From Thauera sp. 28 (GTDB taxonomy: Bacteria; Pseudomonadota; Gammaproteobacteria; Burkholderiales; Rhodocyclaceae): a stretch of DNA of 64,000 nucleotides. The stretch spans positions 369,222 to 433,221 of the forward strand of contig NZ_AMXA01000001.1 in the NCBI RefSeq assembly GCF_000310145.2, written 5' to 3'. Within the stretch, counting starts at the first letter, position 1. Every line of letters begins with the position of its first letter. A program made the position numbers and the translations under genes. The notes beneath the pieces were generated by a model that did no database searches, had not been told where the DNA came from, and saw only the letters and a program-made list of their open reading frames with translations. Shown here piece after piece: positions 19,096 to 28,959 of the stretch.

Positions 19096-21084
19096 ATGCC
19101 CACGATTTCCAGCCGCGCGGCCGGGTTGCTGGCGCTGATTGGCGCAGCCCTGCCGGCCGCAGCACAGCAGGCGCAAGTACAGGCGCTGCCCGCCGTCACG
19201 GTCACGGCGAACAAGCAATCCCAGGTGCTGGAACATGTGCCGGCCAGCGTTTCGGCCTTTGACGGTGAGGATCTGCAAGCTGCCGGCGTTGATAGCCTAG
19301 AAGGGGTGGCGCGGATGACACCCGGCTTCACCTTCCAGGCGTCGGGGCAGTCGGGCCTGCAGCCGCCGGTCATGCGCGGCCTGACGGCCAACGTCATAGG
19401 GTTCTCGTCCTCGGTCGCGCTGGTGGTCGACGGCGTGCCGACCCTGCGCGGGCAGGGCTTCGACGACAACCTGCTGGGCATCGAGCGCGTGGAAGTGCTG
19501 CGCGGGCCGCAGTCCACGCTGTATGGACGCAACGCCGAGGCTGGTGCGGTCAGCATCGTCACACGCCAGCCGGGGAACGATCCCTACGCCGTCGTTTCGG
19601 CGGAGCTCGGCAGCCGCGACAAGCGTGCGCTGCGCTTCGATGCGAGCCATGCGCTAGTGAAGGACACCCTCTACCTCGGGGGGGCTGGCGAGTTCTTCAC
19701 CCAGGACGGTTTCATCGACAACGCCTTCAAGGGCGGCAAGGAGGACGACCGCGAACGCCGCAATGGCAGGTTGGCGCTGCGCTGGACGCCCGGCGATCGA
19801 ACCGATGCCACGCTGCGCTATGCCCAACGCGAGTATCGCGACGCGGGCTCGCTGTGGGGGGCAGTCAGCGCGCCGCGCGCCACGGTGCGCTCCGGCACCG
19901 ATAGTTGGAACGATTCGACCGCGCGCACCGTGTCGCTCGACATCGCGCACGAACTGGCCCCCGAGTTGAAGCTGCGCTCGATCACCGCCAACAGCGAATT
20001 CACCGACCGCATCAAGCAGGACATCGACTTCATGCCGGCGGACATGCTGCATGTGAGCCGCGACCACCACTTCCGCACCTTGTCGCAGGAATTCCGCCTG
20101 GAGGGCAGGGTGGGCCCGGCGCAGTGGCTGGCGGGACTCTACGCGGACCGCGACGATCATGACCTGAGCTTCGGGCAGAAGATTCCGCTGGGTTCGACAA
20201 CGACCTCGGCCACGCAAAAGGGCCACTCGGCGGCGCTGTTCACCCACTGGATCGTCCCGCTGGCGGATCGGTGGACGGTCACGGCGGGTGCTCGCATCGA
20301 GCGCAACGAGGTGCGCTTTGCCCTGGCCGGGGAGCGCGAACAGTCGCGCGCATGGACCCGCTTCTCGCCCAAGGTGGCGCTGCAGTACCAATGGCGGCAG
20401 GACGCACAGGTCTATGCCAGCGTCGCCGACGGCTTTCGAGCCGGCGGTTTCAATGCCTTCGCGCCCGAGGCCTACCGGCGCTACCAACCGGAACGGGTGC
20501 GCTCCTTCGAGCTTGGCGTCAAGGGGCGGCTCCTGGCGCGGCGCCTGCGCTACGGCGTCGCGGCCTACGTCATGGACGTGCGTGACATGCAGGTCCAGCA
20601 GATCGGCCTGCCCGGCCAGATGTTCCTCACCAATGCGGCGTCGGCGCGTCCGGTGGGCATCGATGCCGAGCTGCAGTACCTGCTCGGTTCGGGCTGGCAG
20701 CTCCAGGCCGCGCTGGGGCTGAATCGCACCCGTTTCCGCGAGTTCCGGGAGGGCGCCAATGATTTCAAGGGCAAGCACAACCCGCTCGCGCCGGATGTCA
20801 CCGGCCACCTCGGGGTGCGCTACGACGCCCCGCAAGGCTGGTATGCCCAGGCCCATCTGAGTGGCGCGAGCAAGGTCTATCTCGACGCCGCCAACACCTC
20901 TGGGCGGGCGGGCTACGGCGTCGTCAACCTGCTGGCGGGCTACACCTTCGGGCGCACCGAGTTGTCCGCCTACGTCCATAACGCCACGAACAAGCAGTAC
21001 GACACCGTCGGATTCCTCAACGGCGTGGCCACCATCTACAGCCCGCCGCGCGAGCTGGGCGTGCGGCTGACCTGGCGCATGTAA
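19096..21084 (+). CDS. TonB-dependent outer-membrane siderophore receptor, FyuA-like
   Basis: 662 residues. A signal peptide ends near AAAQQ; then come a TonB-box-like LPAVTVTANKQ, a plug domain (about 45-155: VPASVSAFDGEDLQAAGVDS, RVEVLRGPQSTLYGRNAEAG) and a beta-barrel ending in WRM. Barrel segments such as VYASVADGFRAGGFNAF and RSFELGVKG resemble the yersiniabactin/pesticin receptor FyuA. It would import a ferric or other metal-chelate complex using TonB energy. The ribosome site AGGAGG is strong. First gene of a receptor / methyltransferase / permease unit opposite an AraC regulator. The ligand cannot be read from sequence. Confidence 0.9.
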   Translation: MPTISSRAAGLLALIGAALPAAAQQAQVQALPAVTVTANKQSQVLEHVPASVSAFDGEDLQAAGVDSLEGVARMTPGFTFQASGQSGLQPPVMRGLTANVIGFSSSVALVVDGVPTLRGQGFDDNLLGIERVEVLRGPQSTLYGRNAEAGAVSIVTRQPGNDPYAVVSAELGSRDKRALRFDASHALVKDTLYLGGAGEFFTQDGFIDNAFKGGKEDDRERRNGRLALRWTPGDRTDATLRYAQREYRDAGSLWGAVSAPRATVRSGTDSWNDSTARTVSLDIAHELAPELKLRSITANSEFTDRIKQDIDFMPADMLHVSRDHHFRTLSQEFRLEGRVGPAQWLAGLYADRDDHDLSFGQKIPLGSTTTSATQKGHSAALFTHWIVPLADRWTVTAGARIERNEVRFALAGEREQSRAWTRFSPKVALQYQWRQDAQVYASVADGFRAGGFNAFAPEAYRRYQPERVRSFELGVKGRLLARRLRYGVAAYVMDVRDMQVQQIGLPGQMFLTNAASARPVGIDAELQYLLGSGWQLQAALGLNRTRFREFREGANDFKGKHNPLAPDVTGHLGVRYDAPQGWYAQAHLSGASKVYLDAANTSGRAGYGVVNLLAGYTFGRTELSAYVHNATNKQYDTVGFLNGVATIYSPPRELGVRLTWRM

Positions 21085-21098
21085 ACGGAGCAATGCAC

Positions 21099-22163
21099 AT
21101 GAGTCCTGAACAAAAGCACCCTCTACAACGCTACTGGGCGCTGGCGGCCGCGCCCATCCAGGCCGAGGCACTGAGCGCAGCCCTGGCGCTGGGCATCTTC
21201 GAGTCCCTGGTCGAGCCTCGAACGCCCGACGAGCTCGCCGCCCAGCTCGACCTGGATTCCCGGAACACCGCCCACCTGCTCGAACTGCTGTGGGGCATGG
21301 GCCTGCTGGACCGATCTGCGCGCCTCGCCGTGGACCACATCGGGGGATCGGAGACCGTGTACGGCCTCGCGGAAGTCGGACGCGCTTACTTCCTGGCCGC
21401 CTCTCCCACCTGGTCCGGCGACGCCTGGCGCTACCGTGAGGCCCGGCTCAGGCAGGCCGCCGGTCTGTTGCGCGATCAGGTGCGACAGCGGGTGCAGGCC
21501 GAAGGCGGGCAGGCCCTCGAACGCATGGCCGAGCAGTGGGCCGCGGCCGCGCGCAGGCAACTGGCCCAGGACCAGCATGCGGCCACCGTGCCGGCTGCGC
21601 TGGAGATCGTGTCGCGCGTACCGGAGTTCGCGGCGGCGACGAAGCTGCTCGACCTGGGCGGAGGCCCTGGCTGGGTGGCGATCGAGCTGGCGCGGCGACA
21701 GGGCGGGCTTTCCGGCGTGGTTTTCGATTTCCCCGAAGCCGTGGCTGTCGCGGCTGAGAACATCGCCGCCGCAGGCCTCGCAGACCGGCTCTCCGTGCTC
21801 GGCGGCGACCTGGCGGCCGACGCGATCGGCAGTGTGGGTGGCAGCGACTACGACCTCGTCTGGTGTTCCTCGGTGCTGCACTTCGTGCCGGATACCGAGG
21901 CGGTCCTGCGCAAGATTCTCGCCGCGCTGCGGCCGGGCGGCGCGCTGATCTGTGCGCACGCAGAGATCGGCGACACGCCGGCCGCAGCGGTCGAGGTGCT
22001 CCAGTATTACCTGCCCATGCTGATGCAGGGACGCCACGTCGGCCACCGGGGTGACATGGCGGCGGCGCTGCGGCGCATCGGTTTCTGCCGCATCGAGACC
22101 TTTGCGTCGGCCCTGTTTCCGATGGCGCCGCTGCAGGTCGTCGTTGCGAGGAAGGCGGCATGA
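21099..22163 (+). CDS. SAM-dependent O-methyltransferase-like protein in siderophore cassette
   Basis: 354 residues from the ATG at 21099 (GGAG 8 nt upstream; the ATG at 21093 is only 2 nt from it). It has the two-part build of small-molecule O-methyltransferases: an N-terminal winged-helix dimerisation domain (ALALGIFESLVEPRTPDELA) and a Rossmann domain with the SAM motif LLDLGGGPGWVAIELARR, an acidic VVFDFPEA, and DLVWCSSVLHFVPD. It lies 14 bp after the receptor and overlaps the permease by 4 bp (ATGA), so it must serve the same metallophore. Whether it modifies the imported chelate or builds one is unknown. Confidence 0.82.
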   Translation: MSPEQKHPLQRYWALAAAPIQAEALSAALALGIFESLVEPRTPDELAAQLDLDSRNTAHLLELLWGMGLLDRSARLAVDHIGGSETVYGLAEVGRAYFLAASPTWSGDAWRYREARLRQAAGLLRDQVRQRVQAEGGQALERMAEQWAAAARRQLAQDQHAATVPAALEIVSRVPEFAAATKLLDLGGGPGWVAIELARRQGGLSGVVFDFPEAVAVAAENIAAAGLADRLSVLGGDLAADAIGSVGGSDYDLVWCSSVLHFVPDTEAVLRKILAALRPGGALICAHAEIGDTPAAAVEVLQYYLPMLMQGRHVGHRGDMAAALRRIGFCRIETFASALFPMAPLQVVVARKAA

Positions 22164-23350
22164 GCGCGGCCCTTTCCCACGTGCGCGTGCGCCACGTGCT
22201 GTTCGGCTGGATCAACTTCGCGCTGACGGCACCGGCCATCTATCTCTGGCTGGGACTGCCGCTCGTCATGCGGCAGCAGGGCTGGTCGGGCGCGGAGATC
22301 GGGCTCTTCCAACTGGCCGGCCTGCCGGCCGTGTTCAAACTGTTCCTGGCCTTGCCAATCGAACGTTGGCGGGCGGGCCATCGTCCCTACCGGCGCTGGG
22401 CGTGGCTCACCGGCGGTGGCTACCTCCTGGCCCTGCTGTCCCTGGCCGCGCTGGGGGCGGATGCCCACAAAGGCATCCTCTTCGCGCTGACGCTGCTGGC
22501 CGCCCTGTGTGCCACCTGGGCGGATATCCCGGTCAATGCGCTGGCCATCAAGCTGTTTCCCGCCGAGGAGCGCCCCCGCGCCGGCGGGGTGCGCTCGGCC
22601 GCCACGTTCGCGGGCGCGATCGTCGGCGGTGGCGCGATGCTGCTGTTGCAGCAGGCGCTTGGCTGGGCGGCGCCCTTCCTGCTGCTGGGGGGCTGCCTGC
22701 TCGTGGCCTTGTGGTTGCTTGGATGTATCGAGGACGATGGCAGTGGTTTCGGCATCCACCGCTCGAAGCCGCTCGCCGTGTGGCGCGGCTTCTTCCGACA
22801 GGCGGGGGCGGGGATCTGGACGGTCGTGCTGCTCGGCTACTTTCCTTTCGTTGCCGCCGCATGGGTCTATCTCAAGCCGCTGCTGCTCGATCGCGGCTTT
22901 CCGGCCAGCGAGGTTGCCTGGATTGCCGGTGTCGGCGGCGGCGCCCTCGGGGCACTGGCGAGCTTCGCTGCCGGACTTGTGCCGCGTGCGCTCATCCTCC
23001 GGGCACTGCCGCTCTCCGCTGGCGCCAATGTTCTTGCGCTTGCACTGATGGCCGCCGCTGCCGGGTATGGGACGCAAGCCGGGTTGGTGGCCGCCGCCGC
23101 ATTCCTCGCGGTCGCCATGGGCGTGGCTTCCGCGCTCGCCTTCGCGATGATGATGGAGTTCGCGCGCGATGACTGGCGGGCCGCCGACTACGGCCTGCAG
23201 GCCAGCCTGTTTACGTTCGGCCGGATCGCTGTCGCGCCGCCAGCCGGGCTGTTGCTCGACCGCCTCGGCTACCCCGGCATGCTGGCGGCGCTTGCCGTTG
23301 CGGCGCTGGCGGTTGCGTTGCTGATATCCGCCAACAGGCAATTTGAATAG
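22160..23350 (+). CDS. MFS permease, RhtX/FptX-like siderophore importer
   Basis: 396 residues with about 12 hydrophobic helices spread along the whole length. The start overlaps the methyltransferase stop (ATGA). The N-terminus (APAIYLWLGLPLVMRQQGWS, FQLAGLPAVFKLFLALPIER) resembles the AmpG/RhtX/FptX class of inner-membrane permeases, which carry siderophores such as rhizobactin and pyochelin into the cytoplasm. Together with the FyuA-like receptor it gives a complete outer-plus-inner membrane route without an ABC transporter. Export cannot be excluded from sequence. Confidence 0.82.
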   Translation: MSAALSHVRVRHVLFGWINFALTAPAIYLWLGLPLVMRQQGWSGAEIGLFQLAGLPAVFKLFLALPIERWRAGHRPYRRWAWLTGGGYLLALLSLAALGADAHKGILFALTLLAALCATWADIPVNALAIKLFPAEERPRAGGVRSAATFAGAIVGGGAMLLLQQALGWAAPFLLLGGCLLVALWLLGCIEDDGSGFGIHRSKPLAVWRGFFRQAGAGIWTVVLLGYFPFVAAAWVYLKPLLLDRGFPASEVAWIAGVGGGALGALASFAAGLVPRALILRALPLSAGANVLALALMAAAAGYGTQAGLVAAAAFLAVAMGVASALAFAMMMEFARDDWRAADYGLQASLFTFGRIAVAPPAGLLLDRLGYPGMLAALAVAALAVALLISANRQFE

Positions 23351-23410
23351 CATATACTCCGGCGGTCATGGCATGCATCGGTGCGCCATAAACTGAGAGT
23401 TTCGGGGAAC

Positions 23411-23654
23411 ATGCGAATTACCTTGTTGCGCCATGGCAAGCCCGCTTATGAACTCAAGGATACAAGGGCGCGCGAGGCGAGCGGCGACGCGGCTGGTGGA
23501 GTTGGCCGAGCAGTATGGAAACGTCCTGCTCGTTGGCCATGGGTTCATCAATCACTTCATCGCCCAGGAGCTTCGAAAGCTCGGTTGGCATGGCCCGTCG
23601 AAGCCGGGCAGGGGGTTTTGGGCGTACGGGGTGTACGAACGAGCGACAAGCTGA
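23411..23654 (+). pseudogene. Histidine phosphatase / phosphoglycerate-mutase-like gene, internally deleted
   Basis: The 5' part reads MRITLLRHGKPAYELK, the catalytic RHG start of the histidine phosphatase superfamily. The 3' part, in a different frame, reads RLVELAEQYGNVLLVGHGFI and ends WAYGVYERATS, the family's second-His region and C-terminus. Intact relatives have about 200 residues; here only about 80 codons remain, and the middle (roughly 120 codons) is missing with a frameshift at the join near 23460-23490. It cannot make a working enzyme. It lies 60 bp after the permease gene. Confidence 0.85.
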
Positions 23655-23988
23655 AACGGCTTCGCCCCGGGGCGAGGTCGGCGTCTATGCGCTTCCTTGA
23701 TCGTGTATGAGCACCCGGGATCGCCTACGATCATGCAGGCGACCTCGGCCCAATCAAGCCCCGGCTCCACGAGCCGCGACGGGGACGCGCCATTACGTCG
23801 CTTGGCTCTCCATGGAGGAGGTCGAGGCGTTCCGTGAGCGCATTCGGAGAAGTCTTGCGAAGTGGTCGTGAATGGATCTGTTTGTCGAAACTACGGACGA
23901 GCCTAACCTCCGGATATCGACTGGAACGTGAGCAATGGCCACGCCCGTACAATGCACCGCAGCATTCTCCCCCTGAACCTTGCCTGCC
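23655..23988 (+). other. Gene-poor 334-bp stretch with a coding remnant
   Basis: No complete gene is convincing. A 54-codon frame at 23707-23871 ends RHYVAWLSMEEVEAFRERIR, which looks like the C-terminal helix of a real protein, while another frame over 23695-23790 reads SLIVYEHPGSPTIMQATSAQ. The switch of protein-like character between frames suggests a decayed gene. I cannot name the family. Confidence 0.4.
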
Positions 23989-24348
23989 ATGACCATCGAC
24001 CGCATTCCACAACTTCTCGAAGACATCCGCCTGCTTGATCAGGAGCGCTTCGAACTCGTGCAGGTACTGCGTGAGATCATTCTCGCCTTGGGGCCGTCAG
24101 TGTCCGAAGAGGTGAAGTACGGTGGAATCCTTTTCTCCGTTGGCAAGCCGTTCTGCGGGATCTTCTCTTACGCAAAGCACGTCTCGCTTGAATTCGGCGC
24201 GGGGGCGTCGCTTGAAGACTCGTTCGGGGTGCTTGAGGGCACGGGCAAGCTGCGGCGCCACATCAAGCTGTCGTCGGTTCGGGATATCGCGGCAAAGCAT
24301 GTGCGCGACTATCTCCTGCTGGCGTTCAGCGCAGCGTCGAAACCGTGA
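23989..24348 (+). CDS. DUF1801 / YdhG-like small protein
   Basis: 119 residues from the ATG at 23989; an in-frame TTG lies three codons upstream. The sequence (ILALGPSVSEEVKYGGILFS, GKPFCGIFSYAKHVSLEFGA, KLRRHIKLSSVRDI) matches the DUF1801 fold, small proteins related to frataxin-like YdhG, of unsettled function. It is complete and flanked by two pseudogenes, so it is a survivor in a decaying region. No operon partner is evident. Confidence 0.8.
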   Translation: MTIDRIPQLLEDIRLLDQERFELVQVLREIILALGPSVSEEVKYGGILFSVGKPFCGIFSYAKHVSLEFGAGASLEDSFGVLEGTGKLRRHIKLSSVRDIAAKHVRDYLLLAFSAASKP

Positions 24349-24431
24349 GACGCCAAGTCGCGATCCCGATTGTGCCGGGGGCGACCGGCAGGCGGAGGAG
24401 GAGGAGGTGCGCAGTCTGGTCAGCCCTGGCC

Positions 24432-25066
24432 TCAGATCATGACCACGACACTGCCGTGCTTGTGTCCGGTATCGACTCGTGCATGCGCTTCGGGCAACGC
24501 TTCGAAGGCGAAAACGCTGTCGAGTAGCGGGGCGAACGGCCCACCGTCCCCGCCGCACCGATCACGAGGATGTGTTCGTCCGCGGACAGCCTGGCCCGGC
24601 AGCGGAAGCTGCGTGCTGCCGTGCCGCCGAAGCTGAGCGCAGCGGCGGTCTCGATCGGCATAGGTGAATCTCGAACCGCGATCGCAGCCCGCTCGGGAAT
24701 GGCTACATACTCGGCATGCCCGCCCATGCGCAGGCCGATCAGTGCGATGACCGGGTCACCGATCTTGAAGCGTGTCGTTCGGCTGCCCAGCGCGACTACG
24801 ATGCCGGTCAACTCCGCTCCCAGCACCGGGCGCCGCGGGCGGCTAAGCCCGAACGCAAGGCGACCGGCCAGCCGCAAACCGGAAGGAAAGTCCATCGCCC
24901 GGATCCGCCGGTCCGCAGAGAAGACGGTAGTCGCCTGCACCCGGATCAGCACCTCGTTTGCGCCGGGCTTCGGCACCGGTACGCTTTTCATAGTGAGCAC
25001 ATCCGTACCACCATAGGCCTTTAGCGAGCGTCTGTAGTGTCCGCCGAGGGTGAGCTCGGCCCTCAT
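24432..25066 (-). pseudogene. NADPH:quinone oxidoreductase-type (MDR) gene, internally deleted
   Basis: The first ~180 codons are a good MDR-superfamily N-terminus: AYGGTDVLTMKSVPVPKPGA, NEVLIRVQATTVFSADRRIR, then the nucleotide-binding start ILVIGAAGTVG. After that the frame turns to nonsense, while another frame resumes with LLDSVFAFEALPEAHARVDT and ends KHGSVVVMI, the normal C-terminus of these enzymes. About 120-130 middle codons, including most of the Rossmann fold, are lost. The ATG overlaps the cysS stop (ATGA), so the intact ancestor was probably the third gene of the hisI-cysS unit. No catalytic-zinc motif is visible. Confidence 0.85.
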
Positions 25067-26547
25067 TCGCTTACCTGCACGGGAAGGCGGTGCCAGGTGG
25101 TGCCGGCTGCGCCGTCCTCGATGCCCACGCCGAGCGCGATCAATTCATGGCGCAGGGCATCGGCCCGCGTGAAGTCGCGCGCTGCCCGTGCGTCGCTGCG
25201 GGCAGCAATCAGGGCTTCGATGCGCTCCACGCTGGGCGCATCGTCCGTTTCCACAGAGTGCTGCCGCCATTGGCCGGGGGACTGCTGGAGCAGGCCGAGC
25301 AGGTCCGCACCATCGCGCAGCGTCTCCAGCAGCTGTTCCTGTTCCGCGGGGTCGGTGCATTTGCGCAGGGCAGCAGCCGTTTCGTGCAGGCGGGCAAGTG
25401 CGAGCGGGGTGTTGAGGTCATCGGCCAGCGCGGCCTCGATGTCCTGGGCGTCGGCGCCGTGGGGTCGTCGCGGCCGATCATCGTAAGGCAACAGGCTGCC
25501 ATAGAGGCGGTCGAGCGCAGCGCGGGCCTGATCCAGCGCGCCCAGGGAGAAGTCGAGCGGCTTGCGGTAGTGCCCTGCCAGCAGGGCGTAGCGGATGACT
25601 TCGCCCGGATAGTGCTGCAGCAGGTCGCGCACGGTGCGGAAGTTGCCCAAGGACTTCGACATCTTCTCGCCGTCGACGGTGACGTAGCCGTTGTGGACCC
25701 AGTAGCGGCAGTACTCGCCGCCATAGGCGCCTTCGCCCTGCGCGATCTCGTTCTCGTGATGCGGGAAGATCAGATCCTGGCCGCCGCCGTGGATGTCGAT
25801 CGAGCGCCCGAGGTGGGTGTGGATCATCGCGGTGCATTCGATGTGCCAGCCCGGACGACCAAACCCCCAGGGGCTGTCCCAACCCGGTTGCGAGTCCGTC
25901 GAAGGCTTCCACAGGACGAAGTCCGCCGGGTCGCGCTTGTAGGGTGCGACTTCCACGCGGGCCCCGGCAATCATCTCGTCGCGCCGGCGACCGGAGAGCT
26001 TGCCGTAGTCGGCAAGCGATGGCACATGGAAGAGCACATGCCCATCGGCCACATACGCATGACCGCGCTCGATCAGCTGCCGCGCCAGCATGATCATCTG
26101 CGGCACGTGATCCGTGGCCCAGGGCTCGACGCCGGGCGGCAGCGCATTGAGGGCGGCCATGTCCTCGCGATAGGCGGCGGCAAAGCGCTCGGCCAGCACG
26201 CGGATCGGCTCGCCCGCGGCCTGCGCAGCAGCGTTGATCTTGTCGTCGATGTCGGTGATGTTGCGGGCGTATACGACCTGCGGGTAATGCCGCGAGAGCA
26301 AGCGGTAGAGCACGTCGAACACCACCACCGGCCGGGCATTGCCGATGTGGACGAAGTTGTAGACCGTGGGGCCGCACACGTACATCGTGACGCGTTGCGG
26401 ATCGTGCGGCGCGAAGATTTCCTTCTGTCCGCGCAAGGTGTTGTGCAGACGAATCGTCGCCGGCCGGTTCCGGCCAGGTCCCGGTGCCGCTGCGGTCTGC
26501 GAGCCGATGCTTGCACTGTGCGTGCTGTCCTCGGGATTCCGGGTCAT
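25063..26547 (-). CDS. cysS: Cysteinyl-tRNA synthetase, probable Zur-linked paralogue
   Basis: 494 residues from the ATG at 26547, overlapping the hisI stop (ATGA). It charges tRNA-Cys. HIGH motif as HIGN (in [11 protein letters not shown]) and KMSKS are present. The four expected zinc ligands are retained: the Cys in MYVCGPTVY, the Cys in GWHIECTAM, and the His and Glu in [10 protein letters not shown]. An about 30-residue N-terminal extension precedes the catalytic core. [16 protein letters not shown] differs from the MYVCGMTVYDYCHIGH type I associate with betaproteobacterial housekeeping CysRS, so this may be a transferred second copy. Context with hisI and zur suggests expression on zinc shortage. 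Confidence 0.9.
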   Translation of the reverse strand: MTRNPEDSTHSASIGSQTAAAPGPGRNRPATIRLHNTLRGQKEIFAPHDPQRVTMYVCGPTVYNFVHIGNARPVVVFDVLYRLLSRHYPQVVYARNITDIDDKINAAAQAAGEPIRVLAERFAAAYREDMAALNALPPGVEPWATDHVPQMIMLARQLIERGHAYVADGHVLFHVPSLADYGKLSGRRRDEMIAGARVEVAPYKRDPADFVLWKPSTDSQPGWDSPWGFGRPGWHIECTAMIHTHLGRSIDIHGGGQDLIFPHHENEIAQGEGAYGGEYCRYWVHNGYVTVDGEKMSKSLGNFRTVRDLLQHYPGEVIRYALLAGHYRKPLDFSLGALDQARAALDRLYGSLLPYDDRPRRPHGADAQDIEAALADDLNTPLALARLHETAAALRKCTDPAEQEQLLETLRDGADLLGLLQQSPGQWRQHSVETDDAPSVERIEALIAARSDARAARDFTRADALRHELIALGVGIEDGAAGTTWHRLPVQVSE

Positions 26548-26966
26548 TGGACGCCTCCGTCTCGATGGGGCGGAGCGCTCAGGACGACGAGGTGCGCGTT
26601 GTCGATCCGGTGGTAGAAGCAACTGCGGCGGCCGGTATGACAGGCTCCGTCAAGCTGGTCGACCAGAAGCAGGACGGCGTCGCCGTCGCAGTCCAGGCGG
26701 ACCTCCTTGACTGTCTGCGAGCACCCCGAGGTTTCGCCCTTTCTCCACAGCGCCTTGCGCGAGCGCGACCAGTAACAGGCGCGTCCCGTCGCCAGGGTCT
26801 CTTCCAGTGCTGCGCGATTCATCCAGGCCAGCATCAACACTTCGCCGGTGTCGAACTGCTGCGTGACGGCGGCAATGAGACCGTCCCGATCGAATGGCAG
26901 GGTGGCAAGCGCGGCATCGGTGGCGACTGTCGTCCCGGCCGGCGCGGATTCCAGGTTCTTGAACAT
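26544..26966 (-). CDS. hisI: Phosphoribosyl-AMP cyclohydrolase (HisI), Zur-linked
   Basis: 140 residues. Catalyses the third step of histidine synthesis, opening the ring of phosphoribosyl-AMP. The family core is intact: [40 protein letters not shown], the metal-binding DCDGD and the Cys pair in [10 protein letters not shown]. It is not next to other his genes, as a housekeeping hisI would be, but is divergent from a Zur-type regulator, 11 bp from a large palindrome, and overlaps cysS. This fits a second HisI copy made during zinc starvation. All zinc ligands are kept, so it is not an obviously zinc-free form. Confidence 0.9.
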   Translation of the reverse strand: MFKNLESAPAGTTVATDAALATLPFDRDGLIAAVTQQFDTGEVLMLAWMNRAALEETLATGRACYWSRSRKALWRKGETSGCSQTVKEVRLDCDGDAVLLLVDQLDGACHTGRRSCFYHRIDNAHLVVLSAPPHRDGGVQ

Positions 26967-26977
26967 ATGGCAAAGAG

Positions 26978-27021
26978 GGAATGTACAAATGCAATGTTAT
27001 AACATTGCATTTGTACATTCC
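26978..27021. promoter_or_regulatory. Perfect 44-bp palindrome with Zur-box core
   Basis: The 22 bases 26978-26999 are the exact reverse complement of 27000-27021. The centre TGCAATGTTATAACATTGCA has the AATGTTATAACATT core typical of Zur operators, and the arms extend it through TTTGTACATTCC. It fills the gap between hisI (start 26966) and zur (start 27047), so one site can shut both directions. Zur binding is inferred. Confidence 0.85.
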
Positions 27022-27039
27022 AGCTCGCCCCCCTAGAAT
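27011..27039 (+). promoter_or_regulatory. Sigma-70-type promoter of zur
   Basis: TTGTAC (27011-27016) and TAGAAT (27034-27039) are separated by 17 bp. The -35 box lies inside the palindrome's right arm, so a bound Zur dimer would block it. Transcription would start at about 27046-27047, at the ATG itself. Confidence 0.5.
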
Positions 27040-27046
27040 TGCGCGC

Positions 27047-27547
27047 ATGAACATCATGTGTCACGGCGCAGCCAACAAGAGCGAGGATCCTCTGGACCGC
27101 GCAGCAGCCCACTGCGCGGCGCGCGGCGCGCGGTTGACACCGATACGGCGCGACGTCCTGGATCTACTCCTGCGGCACGAAAATGGCCTGAAGGCCTATG
27201 ACCTGCTCGCCCAGATCAAGCAACTGCGCAGCAACGCAACCCCGCCGACGGTTTATCGGGCACTGGATTTTCTGATCGAACAGGGGTTGGTCCACAAGAT
27301 CGGACGCATCAACCAGTTCGTGGCCTGCCGCCACGAATCGCATGATCTACCCGGTCTGTTTCTGGTCTGCCCGCACTGCGGGAAAGTGAGCGAGCTTCAC
27401 GATTCGGCCCTCATGCAAGCCTTGCTGCGCAGCATTGCCCGAGCCGGACACGCGCTCGACTGCCAGGAGGTCGAGGTTTCCTCGACCTGCCCGGATTGCC
27501 GTGCCACTGGTCCAAGTACCCAGGGCAGTGATTTCAATGTGAAGTGA
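27047..27547 (+). CDS. zur: Zur-type zinc-responsive repressor (Fur family)
   Basis: 166 residues from the ATG at 27047. N-terminal winged helix with RLTPIRRDVLDLLLRHENGL and the recognition region ATPPTVYRALDFLIEQGLVH; C-terminal dimer domain with HESHDLPGLFLVC and two CxxC pairs (CPHC and CPDC) that hold structural zinc. A Zur rather than Fur call rests on the Zur-type operator, the neighbours (hisI, cysS) and sequence style. No Shine-Dalgarno precedes the ATG, and the likely transcription start coincides with it, so translation may be leaderless. It ends convergent with glyA, 81 bp away. Confidence 0.8.
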   Translation: MNIMCHGAANKSEDPLDRAAAHCAARGARLTPIRRDVLDLLLRHENGLKAYDLLAQIKQLRSNATPPTVYRALDFLIEQGLVHKIGRINQFVACRHESHDLPGLFLVCPHCGKVSELHDSALMQALLRSIARAGHALDCQEVEVSSTCPDCRATGPSTQGSDFNVK

Positions 27548-27628
27548 AGTTGCGAATGTTTGGAGGCTCGTGGCTGAGGACGAGCGATGGCACCTGTGCG
27601 CATACCGATTGGCGCGATCCAGCAGCAC

Positions 27629-28894
<1,266 letters not shown>

Positions 28895-28959
28895 GGGTGG
28901 GTCGTCCTGTGGTCTGGAATGCTCGGGTTCGATACGGGTGGGGGCGTCGATGCCCAGCT

